This document shows, in pieces, positions 9,296 through 18,229 of a stretch of 64,000 bases of DNA. The first letter of the stretch is position 1. Every line of letters starts with the position of its first letter. The position numbers and the translations under genes were made by a program. This DNA is from an uncultured Prevotellaceae bacterium (GTDB lineage Bacteria; Bacteroidota; Bacteroidia; Bacteroidales; Bacteroidaceae): the NCBI GenBank assembly GCA_902763615.1, contig CACWSX010000006.1, forward strand, positions 27,028-91,027, given 5' to 3'. The notes under the pieces were generated by a model that saw only the letters and a list, made by a program, of their open reading frames with translations, ran no database searches and had not been told where the DNA came from.

Positions 9296-10839
9296 ATTTT
9301 CAGTGTTTTATAATAATCCTTGAATACGCGCTCATCTTCAGCAGGGTCGGTGAAGACCTCCAGGAGAACGGGACGCGAGCTCTCCATATTTAATAAGGTG
9401 GAGATAACTTGTTGAAGCTCTTCCATGTTGGCGGCCTTGAGATACTTTACGTTGTTCTGCTGGCAGATGCCCTCGGCAGAGGTGTGATGCTCAGCAGCGA
9501 CAAACTGGTCATGGGCGGGACTTTGTTCGAGACCTTTCAACAGATTGAAAATGCCGCCCTTGCCGTTGTTGAGAAGGAGGATACGGAAGTTGCCCCGGAG
9601 GTTCTGGTTCCAAAGAGCGTTCTGGTCGTAAAAGAAACTCAAGTCGCCGATGACGCAGAATACAGAATCGTCAGTAACACAAGAGAAGCCGGCAGCTGTA
9701 GACAACGAACCGTCGATGCCATTCACACCACGATTGCAGTAGACACTATGCTGTGCGAAAATGTTGGCCAATCGGATGGCAGTGCTATTGGCATAGTGAA
9801 TCGTAGATAATGATGAGTGAATAGTTATTTGCGACTCGAAGCACTTGACAGTTGCCATTTCGGAATAGACCGGCTGATAAGCGGCAGCATGGGCACGGAC
9901 CTTTGCCAGCAGCGTTTCCCATTTCTGAACGAAGGGATGGGGCTGCTGTTCGAGGAGAAAACGGATCTGGTCTTCCACCACCGCAGCATCGCCCTGAATA
10001 ACACGAGTCAGGTTCATGAAAGTATCGGTGACTTCGCCCGTGGCATTGACGACCCACGTCTCCTTAGCCTTGCGAAGAAACCGCTTCAGGCGTTTACTGA
10101 CAATAGAACCGCCGATATACAGCACATGGTCTGGCACATAGCTCTCGTCATCGCCAATCAGACAAACAGCCTCATCATAGCCAGGATTCATCGGTTGTCC
10201 GGCAATGAGCAAAGGGCGCTTCGACTGCACGAACATCCTACAGACATGACTCAGCGTCTGATTAGAGATATCGGCTGGTAGCAATTCTATCTTCCGTTCC
10301 TCAGGCAGAGTGGCTACGCAGAAATCGAAGAAGGGTTCGCTGATGGGCACATTGATATGCACAGGGGCATGCTTTTCGAGCAGCGCCTCGTTGATGAGGC
10401 GATTGCAATACCAGCGACTTTCATCATCATGAGGCTCAGGCAACGAAACGGCTTTCCTCACAAAGCGCCCAAGGGCATCAGACTGCGGGAGCGTCTGGCC
10501 ATCCTGTTGGTCTATCCACGCCAGAGGACGGTCTGCGGAGATCACCACCAAGCGAGCATGCTGGTAGTAAGCCTCAGCGACGGCAGGGGCGAGATTCAGA
10601 AGCGCCGTACCGCTAGTGACACAAACGGCTACAGGCTCTTGCAGGCACTGGCTCATACCCAGGGCATAGAAACCTGCGCTACGCTCATCGGTGATGGGAT
10701 AGCACATGATGTCGGGACATTCGGTGAGATTATGCACGATAGGTGCATTCCTACTGCCTGGGCAGCATACAGCATGGTGAACCCCATGTGCCACAAGCAA
10801 CGATGTTAATATATTTACACTCTCTTTATTGCTATACAT
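9292..10839 (-). CDS. menD: SEPHCHC synthase
   Basis: A thiamine-diphosphate enzyme that joins isochorismate and 2-oxoglutarate. The N-terminal '[11 protein letters not shown]' and '[15 protein letters not shown]' and the C-terminal ThDP motif '[16 protein letters not shown]...NNGKGGIF' are present. 515 residues, shorter than E. coli MenD (about 556), as usual in this phylum. Just before '[15 protein letters not shown]' the stretch [13 protein letters not shown] is encoded by AT-rich simple sequence (9795-9833) containing AGTGAAT twice; it looks inserted. Separated from menF by 18 bases. Confidence 0.94.
   Translation of the reverse strand: MYSNKESVNILTSLLVAHGVHHAVCCPGSRNAPIVHNLTECPDIMCYPITDERSAGFYALGMSQCLQEPVAVCVTSGTALLNLAPAVAEAYYQHARLVVISADRPLAWIDQQDGQTLPQSDALGRFVRKAVSLPEPHDDESRWYCNRLINEALLEKHAPVHINVPISEPFFDFCVATLPEERKIELLPADISNQTLSHVCRMFVQSKRPLLIAGQPMNPGYDEAVCLIGDDESYVPDHVLYIGGSIVSKRLKRFLRKAKETWVVNATGEVTDTFMNLTRVIQGDAAVVEDQIRFLLEQQPHPFVQKWETLLAKVRAHAAAYQPVYSEMATVKCFESQITIHSSLSTIHYANSTAIRLANIFAQHSVYCNRGVNGIDGSLSTAAGFSCVTDDSVFCVIGDLSFFYDQNALWNQNLRGNFRILLLNNGKGGIFNLLKGLEQSPAHDQFVAAEHHTSAEGICQQNNVKYLKAANMEELQQVISTLLNMESSRPVLLEVFTDPAEDERVFKDYYKTLKI
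9795..9833. repeat. AT-rich simple-sequence insertion in menD
   Basis: AGTGAAT occurs at 9795-9801 and 9816-9822. The segment ATGAGTGAATAGTT at 9814-9827 closely matches ATGAGTAATGAATAGTT in the intergenic region at 47075-47091. The reading frame of menD is kept. Confidence 0.5.
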
Positions 10840-10857
10840 TATATTATGTCCTTTTAT

Positions 10858-11913
10858 CTAAAGAATCCTCCGCATTGTTTCAAGCTTTGCTTCTGTCTCT
10901 GCCCATTCTTGTTCCTCCTGACTGTCTTTCAACAATCCACCACCCGCATAGAGATGGTATTGATTGCCCTCGATGTTCATGCAGCGCAGCGACACATAAA
11001 GATGCGTCTCTGCTGCAGGATCGAGTATGCCCATAAAACCGCTATAGTAGCGGCGAGGCGTATGTTCGTTATGGGTAATAAATTCAAAGGTATCCCGTTT
11101 CGGGAGTCCACAAACGGCAGGCGTAGGATGAAGCGTATGCAGCAAATCACCGAGGTGCAGGTTATCGGGGAGCGAGAATGTAAAATCGCTTCGGAGATGC
11201 ACCAGATTAGCCGCCCTGACGGTACGAGGTCCCTCTTCGTGGAATTCACCGGTAAACCGTTCGAGGCATTCGGTAATATAGGTTGCGACGATACGCTGTT
11301 CCTGGATATTCTTCGTGCTCCAGGTTAGGGTCTCGCCCTCACCAGACAGATGTTCACCTTCCAGTTTCATCGTTCCTGCCAGCGCGATGGTGCGCCAGGC
11401 AACAGTCGTGCCCTCGAGCAGAATCTCGGGAGTTGCCGTCAGCCAGCAACCGCTCTTCGGTGTAGAGACGAGGGCAATGAACATGCGAGGATAGAGCATA
11501 CAGGCCCGATGAAAGAGTTGCATAGGTGGGATGACATCTGGGGATTCCTCGTCAGCACAACGTGCCAGCACGATCTTACGAAAAGCGCCAGACACCAATT
11601 GAGCATGGAAATTGGCAAAGTCGATGACATAGTGAGAATCAGGAGGACAAGTCACTTGATTCGCCCTACACTGCGAGCAATCAAAGACCTGTCCCCCTGA
11701 TTCTTCTGATTCTTCGCAAGGCACGGTCTCTATGCTGTCAGGACGAATCAACAGGACGGGCTGTCTTTCGGAAATCTGGAAAGGGGCCACCACAAAGCCT
11801 CTTCTACCATTCAGTTCTGCACAAGAAAGATACTCTGCAGGTTCCCCATCAGTCTGTCTTATCAGTGTGGCGTGGTCTTCATGGGGTAAGCGGAATATGG
11901 CGTAGGACGTCAT
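10858..11913 (-). CDS. menF: Isochorismate synthase
   Basis: Isomerises chorismate to isochorismate, the entry step of menaquinone synthesis. The chorismate-binding domain is recognisable: 'RKIVLARCADEE', 'PEILLEGTTVAWRTIALAGT', 'HPTPAVCGLP', 'RRYYSGFMGILDP' and the C-terminal 'EEQEWAETEAKLETM' with metal-binding Glu residues. 351 residues. A linker at about 71-93 (ESGGQVFDCSQC...TCPPDS) is encoded by an imperfect palindrome at 11635-11704. Its start overlaps the thioesterase stop by four bases. Siderophore-type isochorismate synthases are related, but the men context decides the assignment. Confidence 0.93.
   Translation of the reverse strand: MTSYAIFRLPHEDHATLIRQTDGEPAEYLSCAELNGRRGFVVAPFQISERQPVLLIRPDSIETVPCEESEESGGQVFDCSQCRANQVTCPPDSHYVIDFANFHAQLVSGAFRKIVLARCADEESPDVIPPMQLFHRACMLYPRMFIALVSTPKSGCWLTATPEILLEGTTVAWRTIALAGTMKLEGEHLSGEGETLTWSTKNIQEQRIVATYITECLERFTGEFHEEGPRTVRAANLVHLRSDFTFSLPDNLHLGDLLHTLHPTPAVCGLPKRDTFEFITHNEHTPRRYYSGFMGILDPAAETHLYVSLRCMNIEGNQYHLYAGGGLLKDSQEEQEWAETEAKLETMRRIL
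11635..11704. repeat. About 70-bp imperfect palindrome inside menF
   Basis: Left arm 11635-11661 and right arm 11679-11704 pair over 23 of 26 positions with one gap. Read on the minus strand the right arm contains GGGGGACAGGTCTTTGATT, sharing GGGACAG with the menC element. It lies in a poorly conserved linker of the protein; the frame is kept. Confidence 0.75.
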
Positions 11914-12326
11914 GCTTTCTTCTGCTTGATGATATAATTGGTAACACGGACGTTGGAGATCAGTTCACCGGAAGAATCCTTGATGTCCACATTCCATACG
12001 TGAAGCGTGGTGCCTTTGTGAAGCAAACGGGCAAAGGCAGTGACACAATCGCCCTCGGCTACAGCCTTCACATGGCTGCCGCTGACCTCGATGCCCACAC
12101 AGGCACAATTCGGACAAAGGGCTGAAGAGCCGACACCCGCCACATTCTCGGCCAATGCCAAGGAAGCGCCACCACTCAAAAAACCAAAAGGCTGACGATT
12201 ACGCTCGTCAACCTTCATCTTTGCCATACAAGTATCGTCCTCGGGAGTGGAGATAAACTCCATACCGAGGGCAGTACTCAGGTTAGGCTTCTCGTTGATG
12301 ATCCGGTTGATTCTTTCTACGTCCAC
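11910..12326 (-). CDS. Hotdog-fold thioesterase, probable DHNA-CoA thioesterase
   Basis: 138 residues of the PaaI/YbdB hotdog family: 'NRQPFGFLSGGASLALAENVAGVGS' carries the usual substrate-loop glycines and catalytic Glu, followed by 'VSGSHVKAVAEGDCVTAFARLLHKGTTLHVWNVDI'. First men gene of the operon. DHNA-CoA must be hydrolysed before prenylation and this position makes it the best candidate for that step (MenI-like), but the family is broad in substrate so the exact reaction is inference. It begins only 6 bases after the preceding ROK gene. Confidence 0.82.
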   Translation of the reverse strand: MDVERINRIINEKPNLSTALGMEFISTPEDDTCMAKMKVDERNRQPFGFLSGGASLALAENVAGVGSSALCPNCACVGIEVSGSHVKAVAEGDCVTAFARLLHKGTTLHVWNVDIKDSSGELISNVRVTNYIIKQKKA

Positions 12327-12332
12327 AAATTT

Positions 12333-13313
12333 CTATTTAAAGAGTGAATATTCGGGGACGCTCCATGCCAGGGCACTGGCACCCAGCACATCACGCTCGC
12401 GGTCATCAAGTCTCGAAACGATTAGTTTGACCTTGTTTTTCAAGTTGCCGAACACCAGTTGATCCAACACCTCCTTGGCAGGATCCAGCAGCCAGTGGCC
12501 CGCATGGGATATACCACCCGTAAATATGATAGCCTCAGGATCAATCAGCGAAGCATAAGTAGCCAGTCCTTGGCCTAAGATACGACCTGTACGGCGATAA
12601 ACATCGATAGCCATCTCATCGCCCTTGTCACAACACTCCTTGATTGTACGTGGCGACAGTTTCTCCAAATCACGCATCAGCGAGGGGGCATCGCTCTCCG
12701 CCATCAGCTTCTGAGCCGTCTTGACGATACCCTTGGCACCCACGTAGGCTTCCACACAACCCTTGTTGCCGCAGCCGCACTGACGCCCCTCCGGATAGAC
12801 ACAAGTATGACCGAACTCTCCGGCATAGCCGCCGTGACCACGGTGCTCCTTGCCATCCGAGAAGAGACAACTGCCGATACCGACACCCAGACTGACAACG
12901 ATAAAATCTTTCATACCGTGGGCACTACCAAATGTATATTCTCCCAAGGCAGAGATATGCGCATCATTCGACAAGCCGACGGCCAATCCGATACGGTCGC
13001 GCAGCATCGCTGCGAGCGGCACGATGCCCTTCCAAGGCAAATTGGCTGCATTTTCAATACATCCAGACACCGTACTGGCACTCGGGCAACTGACACCAAT
13101 AGAACGGATGGTCTCGTAACCGCCGTTCTGTTCTACCATCATCACGATTTTCTCACTGAGTGCCGTCACGAAATTATTGACATCAGGATAATCCATCGTG
13201 GGGAACGAATCTTCTGCCAGAATATTTCCTCTGACATCCACCATCGCATAGGTTGTACTCTCGATGCTGATATCTACACCGACAACCTTTGTTTTGATAT
13301 TATTTTCCTCCAT
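12333..13313 (-). CDS. ROK-family protein, paralogue 1 (menaquinone-proximal)
   Basis: 326 residues, ROK fold (glucokinase/NagC group) without an N-terminal DNA-binding helix-turn-helix. Conserved: sugar-binding E-x-G-H in 'AGEFGHTCV', zinc motif 'CGCGNKGC', second phosphate motif 'SLGVGIGSC' and catalytic-site 'SNDAHISALGE' with Asp117. Unusual: the first phosphate motif reads 'VGVDISIESTTYAMVD' and lacks the GG of the classic DxGGT. It ends in a conserved 'EYSLFK' tail shared by the three paralogues. Could be a sugar or amino-sugar kinase, or a non-catalytic regulator; substrate unknown. Six bases upstream of the thioesterase, so likely in one transcript with the men genes. Confidence 0.85.
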   Translation of the reverse strand: MEENNIKTKVVGVDISIESTTYAMVDVRGNILAEDSFPTMDYPDVNNFVTALSEKIVMMVEQNGGYETIRSIGVSCPSASTVSGCIENAANLPWKGIVPLAAMLRDRIGLAVGLSNDAHISALGEYTFGSAHGMKDFIVVSLGVGIGSCLFSDGKEHRGHGGYAGEFGHTCVYPEGRQCGCGNKGCVEAYVGAKGIVKTAQKLMAESDAPSLMRDLEKLSPRTIKECCDKGDEMAIDVYRRTGRILGQGLATYASLIDPEAIIFTGGISHAGHWLLDPAKEVLDQLVFGNLKNKVKLIVSRLDDRERDVLGASALAWSVPEYSLFK

Positions 13314-13324
13314 TTTCAGAATTT

Positions 13325-14323
13325 TTATTTAAACAATGAATACTCTTTCACATCCCATGCCAAAGCACTGGCTCCCAATACGTCACGCTCACCCTCCTTG
13401 AGGATTGACACCAGCAGACGCGTTTCACCCTGGATATTATGGAACACATGTTCATCAAACGACTTTCGCATGGGTTTCAGCAACCATTTGCCAGCCTGCA
13501 TCATATCACCTGTCAGGATGATAGCCTCAGGATTCAGAATTGAGGCATAGTTGGCCAGACCTAATCCGAGCATGAATCCCAGACGGCGCATGGCCTCGAT
13601 GGCGACCTGGTCACCCTGATCACAATAATAGGCAACCGACTCCACACTGATATTCTTCAGCCCCTTCAATGCCGACGGCAGTTCCTCTGCCTGCAGCAGT
13701 TCTTCTACAGTCTTTACAAGACCTTTATCAGAACAATAGGTTTCCAGACACCCCCTACGTCCACAGCCGCATTCACGGCCACCGACTTCCACACAGGAGT
13801 GTCCCACCTCTCCGGCAAATCCATTCACACCTAAGTGAGGTTTTCCGTCCATGAAAATACAGCTGCCGAGACCACCGTGACTGATCGACACCACCACAAA
13901 GTCCTTCAGACCGTGAGCACTACCATAGGCCTTCTCGCCTAATGCCGTGACATGTGCATCGTTTGCCAATGCCACAGCCAGTCCAAGACGGTCGCGAAGC
14001 ATCGCTGCCAGGGGTACAACACCCTTCCATGGCATATTGGCAGCATTTTCAATACAACCTGTCATAAAGTTGCCACTTGGTGCACTCATACCTATAGAGC
14101 GTATCATCTCATAACCGCCATTTTCCTCTACGAGCATGATAATTTTCTCACTCAGGGCACTGACATAATCCGATATATCAGGATAGTCTATCGTCATAAA
14201 ATAGTCCATTGCGATAATCTCGCCACGGATATCCACCACAGCATAGGTGGTTCTCACTTCTCGGATGTCAACGCCAACAACTCTGGTTTTGATTTTATCA
14301 ACTGCTTCCATATTGGTTTTCAT
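13325..14323 (-). CDS. ROK-family protein, paralogue 2
   Basis: 332 residues, same architecture as its two neighbours. Key features: 'VGVDIREVRTTYAVVD' in place of the DxGGT phosphate motif, catalytic-type 'ANDAHVTALGE' with Asp122, 'ISHGGLGSC', 'AGEVGHSCV', zinc motif 'CGCGRRGC' and the tail 'DVKEYSLFK'. No helix-turn-helix. Eleven bases separate it from paralogue 1 and two bases from paralogue 3. Arisen by tandem duplication; substrate unknown. Confidence 0.85.
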   Translation of the reverse strand: MKTNMEAVDKIKTRVVGVDIREVRTTYAVVDIRGEIIAMDYFMTIDYPDISDYVSALSEKIIMLVEENGGYEMIRSIGMSAPSGNFMTGCIENAANMPWKGVVPLAAMLRDRLGLAVALANDAHVTALGEKAYGSAHGLKDFVVVSISHGGLGSCIFMDGKPHLGVNGFAGEVGHSCVEVGGRECGCGRRGCLETYCSDKGLVKTVEELLQAEELPSALKGLKNISVESVAYYCDQGDQVAIEAMRRLGFMLGLGLANYASILNPEAIILTGDMMQAGKWLLKPMRKSFDEHVFHNIQGETRLLVSILKEGERDVLGASALAWDVKEYSLFK

Positions 14324-14325
14324 TA

Positions 14326-15309
14326 TTATTCAACAAACAGAGAATATTCCTTCACCTCCCAAGCCAGTACGCTCGCACCAAGAATGTTGCGCTCGCCTTC
14401 CTCTAATTCAGAGCTCAGGAACTTCACCTTGCCCTTGATATTATGGAACACATGTTCATCAAAGGCCTTCTGGGCAGGTTCAATCAGCCATTTGCCAGCT
14501 TTGGCAATACCGCCAGTAAAGATGATGGCCTCAGTATCCATGACAGAGGCATAGTTGGCAAGTCCGAGACCCAGGGCTTCACCTGCCCTGCGGAATGTCT
14601 CGATGGCCATGGCATCACCCTTATCGCACAATTCTGCAATCACTCTTGGTGACAGTTTCGGCACATGGCGCATTTCTGAGGGTTCTGCCGACTCCGTCAT
14701 AATCTCACGGGCCGTACGGATGATGCCCTTCGTGGCGGTATAAGCCTCCAGACAACCCTTATTACCACAGCCACACAGACGACCATCGTGATGGATGCAG
14801 GTATGTCCGATCTCGCCGGCATAACCGTCAGAGCCCAGTTTCACGCTGCCATCGGTAAAGACACAACTGCCCAATCCCGATCCGAGAGTAATCACAATAA
14901 AGTCGCGCATACCACGAGCACATCCGAAGGCATGCTCACCAAGTGCCACCACATGGGAGTTATTCGCCACGGCTACAGCCAGTCCCAACCTGTCACGCAA
15001 CAATGCGGACAAGGGAATGACACCCTTCCACGGAAAATTAGGAGAGTTGACGATACTACCCAACTTATAGTTCGCACTCGGTGCGCTGATACCCACCGAT
15101 CGGATGGACTCCAGACCGCCATTGGCTTCTATCAACGTCATGATACCATCGCTCAACTTCGATACAAAGGCGCCTATCTCTGAGTAATCTTCTGTCGGAA
15201 AAGATTCTTTGACCAAGATGTTTCCCCTGACATCTACTATAGCATACGATGTCGTGTCAAGACTGACGTCAACACCAATAACTCTCTTCTTAACCGTTTT
15301 TTGATCCAT
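14326..15309 (-). CDS. ROK-family protein, paralogue 3, catalytic Asp replaced
   Basis: 327 residues and the first gene of the ROK-men unit. The E-x-G-H ('AGEIGHTCI') and zinc motif 'CGCGNKGC' are kept, but the catalytic-site motif reads 'VANNSHVVALGE': Asn117 stands where ROK kinases have the general-base Asp. The first phosphate motif ('VGVDVSLDTTSYAIVD') also lacks GG. Sugar phosphorylation is therefore unlikely; binding or a structural or regulatory role fits better. Tail 'EVKEYSLFVE' is shared with the other two. A clear promoter lies just upstream. Confidence 0.85.
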   Translation of the reverse strand: MDQKTVKKRVIGVDVSLDTTSYAIVDVRGNILVKESFPTEDYSEIGAFVSKLSDGIMTLIEANGGLESIRSVGISAPSANYKLGSIVNSPNFPWKGVIPLSALLRDRLGLAVAVANNSHVVALGEHAFGCARGMRDFIVITLGSGLGSCVFTDGSVKLGSDGYAGEIGHTCIHHDGRLCGCGNKGCLEAYTATKGIIRTAREIMTESAEPSEMRHVPKLSPRVIAELCDKGDAMAIETFRRAGEALGLGLANYASVMDTEAIIFTGGIAKAGKWLIEPAQKAFDEHVFHNIKGKVKFLSSELEEGERNILGASVLAWEVKEYSLFVE

Positions 15310-15334
15310 AGCTACTTCTTTAGTTATTCTGCCA

Positions 15335-15366
15335 CAAAAATAGAAATAATTTGATAAACAACCAAA
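15335..15366 (-). promoter_or_regulatory. Promoter of the ROK-men unit
   Basis: On the minus strand TTTG (15363-15366), 20 bases, then TATTTTTG (15335-15342), matching the Bacteroidota -33/-7 pair. Expected start near 15329 gives a leader of about 20 bases before the ROK paralogue 3 ATG. Confidence 0.75.
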
Positions 15367-15403
15367 TGTTTACCAACTTTTTTTGCAAATATTTACCCTA
15401 ATC

Positions 15404-15434
15404 TTGCATTTTCCGAGATATTTTCGTAACTTTG
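15404..15434 (+). promoter_or_regulatory. Promoter of lysS
   Basis: CTTG ending at 15406, 20 bases, then TAACTTTG at 15427-15434. Divergent from the ROK promoter about 40 bases away. Confidence 0.75.
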
Positions 15435-15466
15435 CACCCATAAAAGCTATTATTTTTTTGAAAAAG

Positions 15467-17194
15467 ATGAATGTTTTAGAATTAAGCGAACAAGAAATTG
15501 GCAGACGCGAGAGTCTGCAGGAATTACGTAATATGGGCATCGACCCATATCCCGCTGCTGAATTTCCTACCAATGCATTCAGCACAGAAATCAAAGAGAA
15601 TTTCAAGGACGAGGAGGAGCGCGAAGTAGTGATCGCCGGTCGAATGATGAGCCGTCGTGTAATGGGTAAGGCCTCATTTGCCGAACTCCAGGACTCCAAG
15701 GGCCGTATTCAGGTGTATATCACCCGCGACGACATCTGCCCAGGCGAAAACAAAGATTTATATAATAATGTATTTAAGCGTCTGCTCGATATTGGCGACT
15801 TTATCGGTGTCAAGGGTAAGGTGTTCCGTACCCAGACGGGTGAGATTTCCGTACATGCCGCTGAGCTCACGCTGCTCTCTAAGAGCCTCAAGCCACTGCC
15901 CATCGTGAAATATAAGGACGGTGTGGCCTACGACAAATTCGATGATCCTGAGTTGCGTTATCGCCAGCGCTATGTTGACCTGGTAGTTAACGAGGGCGTA
16001 AAGGACACCTTCCTGAAGCGTGCAACTATCATCCGCACCATGCGTCGCATTCTCGACGAGGCAGGCTATACTGAGGTTGACACCCCAATCCTGCAAAGCA
16101 TCGCAGGTGGTGCATCAGCCCGCCCATTCATCACCCACTTCAATGCCCTGAATCAGGATATGTACATGCGTATCGCCACAGAGCTGTATCTGAAGCGCCT
16201 TATCGTTGGTGGATTCGAGGGTGTTTACGAGATGGGTAAGAACTTCCGCAACGAGGGTATGGACAAGACCCACAACCCTGAGTTCACCTGTATGGAGCTC
16301 TATGTGAGCTATAAGGACCTGCTGTGGGGTATGGGCTTCACCGAGAAGATGCTCGAGGAGATCTGTACAGCCGTCAATGGCAAGCCCGAGGTTGAGATCG
16401 ATGGCAACATCATCTCGTTCAAGGCACCATTCCGTCGCCTGCCTATCCTCGATGCCATCAAGGAGAAAACAGGTTTCGATTGTGATGGCAAGACTGAGGA
16501 CGAGATCCGTGTCTTCTGTCTCTCTAAGGGTATGGACGTAGACGAGACCATGGGTAAGGGTAAGCTCATCGACGAGCTCTTTGGTGAGTTCTGCGAGGGC
16601 ACCTTCATCCAACCTACCTTCATCACCGATTATCCCGTTGAGATGTCACCGCTTACCAAGATGCACCGTTCTAAGCCCGGTCTTACTGAGCGTTTCGAGC
16701 TGATGGTCAATGGTAAGGAGCTGGCCAATGCCTATTCTGAGCTCAACGATCCTATCGACCAGGAGGAGCGTTTCATTGAGCAGATGAAGTTGGCCGATAA
16801 GGGCGACGACGAGGCGATGATCATCGATCAGGACTTCCTCCGTGCCTTGCAATATGGCATGCCTCCAACGTTTGGCATCGGCATCGGCATCGACCGTCTG
16901 GTGATGCTGCTCACAGGTAAGTTTGCCATTGGCGAGGTCATGCTGTTCCCGCAGATGAAGCCCGAGAAGAAGATTCCTCAGTCCACAGTGGCTGAATGGG
17001 CAGAGATCGGCGTTCCAGAGGACATCGTTCCCGTACTCCGCAAGGCTGGTTTCAACCTGATTACAAACATCAAGGACGAGAAGCCTCAGGGCCTGCAGCA
17101 GAAAATCGGCGAGATCTTCAAGAAGTACAAACTCGACCTTCAGAAGCCCTCCGTCGACGACGTCGCTGCTTGGATTGAAAAGGCACAAGCTTAA
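15467..17194 (+). CDS. lysS: Lysyl-tRNA synthetase, class II
   Basis: Charges tRNA-Lys. 575 residues from the ATG that follows the -7 box at 15427; upstream in-frame codons overlap the promoter and are not translated. The N-terminal OB-fold anticodon-binding domain (about 55-165, 'VVIAGRMMSRRVMGKASFAELQD') precedes the class II core with motif 2 'FRNEGMDKTHNPEFT' and motif 3 'GIGIGIDRLVMLLTG'. The C-terminus extends past motif 3 by about 70 residues ('FPQMKPEKK...WIEKAQA'), usual in Bacteroidota. Heads an operon with gpsA (6-base gap), pgi and a HAD phosphatase. Confidence 0.97.
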   Translation: MNVLELSEQEIGRRESLQELRNMGIDPYPAAEFPTNAFSTEIKENFKDEEEREVVIAGRMMSRRVMGKASFAELQDSKGRIQVYITRDDICPGENKDLYNNVFKRLLDIGDFIGVKGKVFRTQTGEISVHAAELTLLSKSLKPLPIVKYKDGVAYDKFDDPELRYRQRYVDLVVNEGVKDTFLKRATIIRTMRRILDEAGYTEVDTPILQSIAGGASARPFITHFNALNQDMYMRIATELYLKRLIVGGFEGVYEMGKNFRNEGMDKTHNPEFTCMELYVSYKDLLWGMGFTEKMLEEICTAVNGKPEVEIDGNIISFKAPFRRLPILDAIKEKTGFDCDGKTEDEIRVFCLSKGMDVDETMGKGKLIDELFGEFCEGTFIQPTFITDYPVEMSPLTKMHRSKPGLTERFELMVNGKELANAYSELNDPIDQEERFIEQMKLADKGDDEAMIIDQDFLRALQYGMPPTFGIGIGIDRLVMLLTGKFAIGEVMLFPQMKPEKKIPQSTVAEWAEIGVPEDIVPVLRKAGFNLITNIKDEKPQGLQQKIGEIFKKYKLDLQKPSVDDVAAWIEKAQA

Positions 17195-17200
17195 TAAGCG

Positions 17201-18196
17201 ATGTTCGATTGTGGTAAGATAGCGATTATCGGTGGCGGCAGCTGGGCAACAGCCATAGCCAAAATCGTGGTGAGTCACACCCACCACATTGGTTGGTATA
17301 TGCGTCGCGATGACCGTATCGACGATTTCCGGCGCCTCGGCCACAACCCCGCCTATCTTACCAGTGTACACTTTGACGTCAACGAAATCCATTTCGACAA
17401 CGACATCAACCGCATCGTACAACAGTACGATACATTGGTGTTCGTCACACCGTCGCCCTATCTGAAAGGTCACCTCAAGAAACTGAAGACACGCATCCGC
17501 GATAAGTTTGTCATCACCGCCATCAAAGGTATCGTGCCCGACGACAACCTCGTCTGCTCGGAATATTTCCATCAGGTGTTCGACGTACCCTACGACAACA
17601 TTGCCTGCATCGGCGGTCCTTCTCATGCCGAGGAAGTGGCGCTGGAGCGACTCTCCTACCTCACCGTAGGCTGTGCCGACCGTGAGAAAGCCATTGCCTT
17701 TGCCGAGATCCTCAGCAGCGATTTCATCAAGACCAAGACATCGACCGACGTACTCGGCATCGAGTACTCCAGTGTGCTGAAGAATGTCTACGCCATCGCA
17801 GCGGGGATCTGCAACGGTCTGAAATATGGCGACAACTTCCAGGCTGTGCTCATGGCCAATGCCGTACAGGAGATGAACCGTTTCCTCACGGCCGTCTACC
17901 CCATCGAGCGCAATGCCTACGACAGTGTGTATCTGGGCGATCTGCTCGTGACGGGCTATAGCAACTTCTCACGCAACCGCACCTTTGGTACGATGATCGG
18001 AAAAGGCTATTCCGTCAAAAGTGCGCAGATCGAGATGGAGATGATTGCCGAGGGCTATTTCGGCACGAAGTGTATGAAGGAGATCAACCGCCACTGGCAC
18101 GTCAACATGCCCATCCTCGATGCCGTCTACAACATCCTGTATGAGCGTATCGCCCCACAGATCGAAATCAAGCTTTTAACCGATTCGTTCAGATAA
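17201..18196 (+). CDS. gpsA: Glycerol-3-phosphate dehydrogenase [NAD(P)+]
   Basis: Reduces dihydroxyacetone phosphate to sn-glycerol-3-phosphate for phospholipid synthesis. Rossmann glycine motif 'IIGGGSWATAIAK' (9-21), 'FVTPSPYLKGHL', the catalytic lysine region 'ITAIKGIVPD', 'GGPSHAEEVA' and 'SSVLKNVYAIAAGICNGL' (conserved catalytic Lys). 331 residues. Six bases after lysS and 33 bases before pgi, same strand. Confidence 0.95.
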   Translation: MFDCGKIAIIGGGSWATAIAKIVVSHTHHIGWYMRRDDRIDDFRRLGHNPAYLTSVHFDVNEIHFDNDINRIVQQYDTLVFVTPSPYLKGHLKKLKTRIRDKFVITAIKGIVPDDNLVCSEYFHQVFDVPYDNIACIGGPSHAEEVALERLSYLTVGCADREKAIAFAEILSSDFIKTKTSTDVLGIEYSSVLKNVYAIAAGICNGLKYGDNFQAVLMANAVQEMNRFLTAVYPIERNAYDSVYLGDLLVTGYSNFSRNRTFGTMIGKGYSVKSAQIEMEMIAEGYFGTKCMKEINRHWHVNMPILDAVYNILYERIAPQIEIKLLTDSFR

Positions 18197-18229
18197 TATC
18201 TTGACAGAATTAATAAATACATAATTATT

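Noticed and set aside
12333-15309. ROK proteins as NagC/Mlc-type repressors
   Set aside because: All three start directly with the ROK fold; there is no helix-turn-helix before it.
16646-17626. 326-codon minus-strand frame across lysS and gpsA
   Set aside because: Antisense to two highly conserved genes with no recognisable domain.
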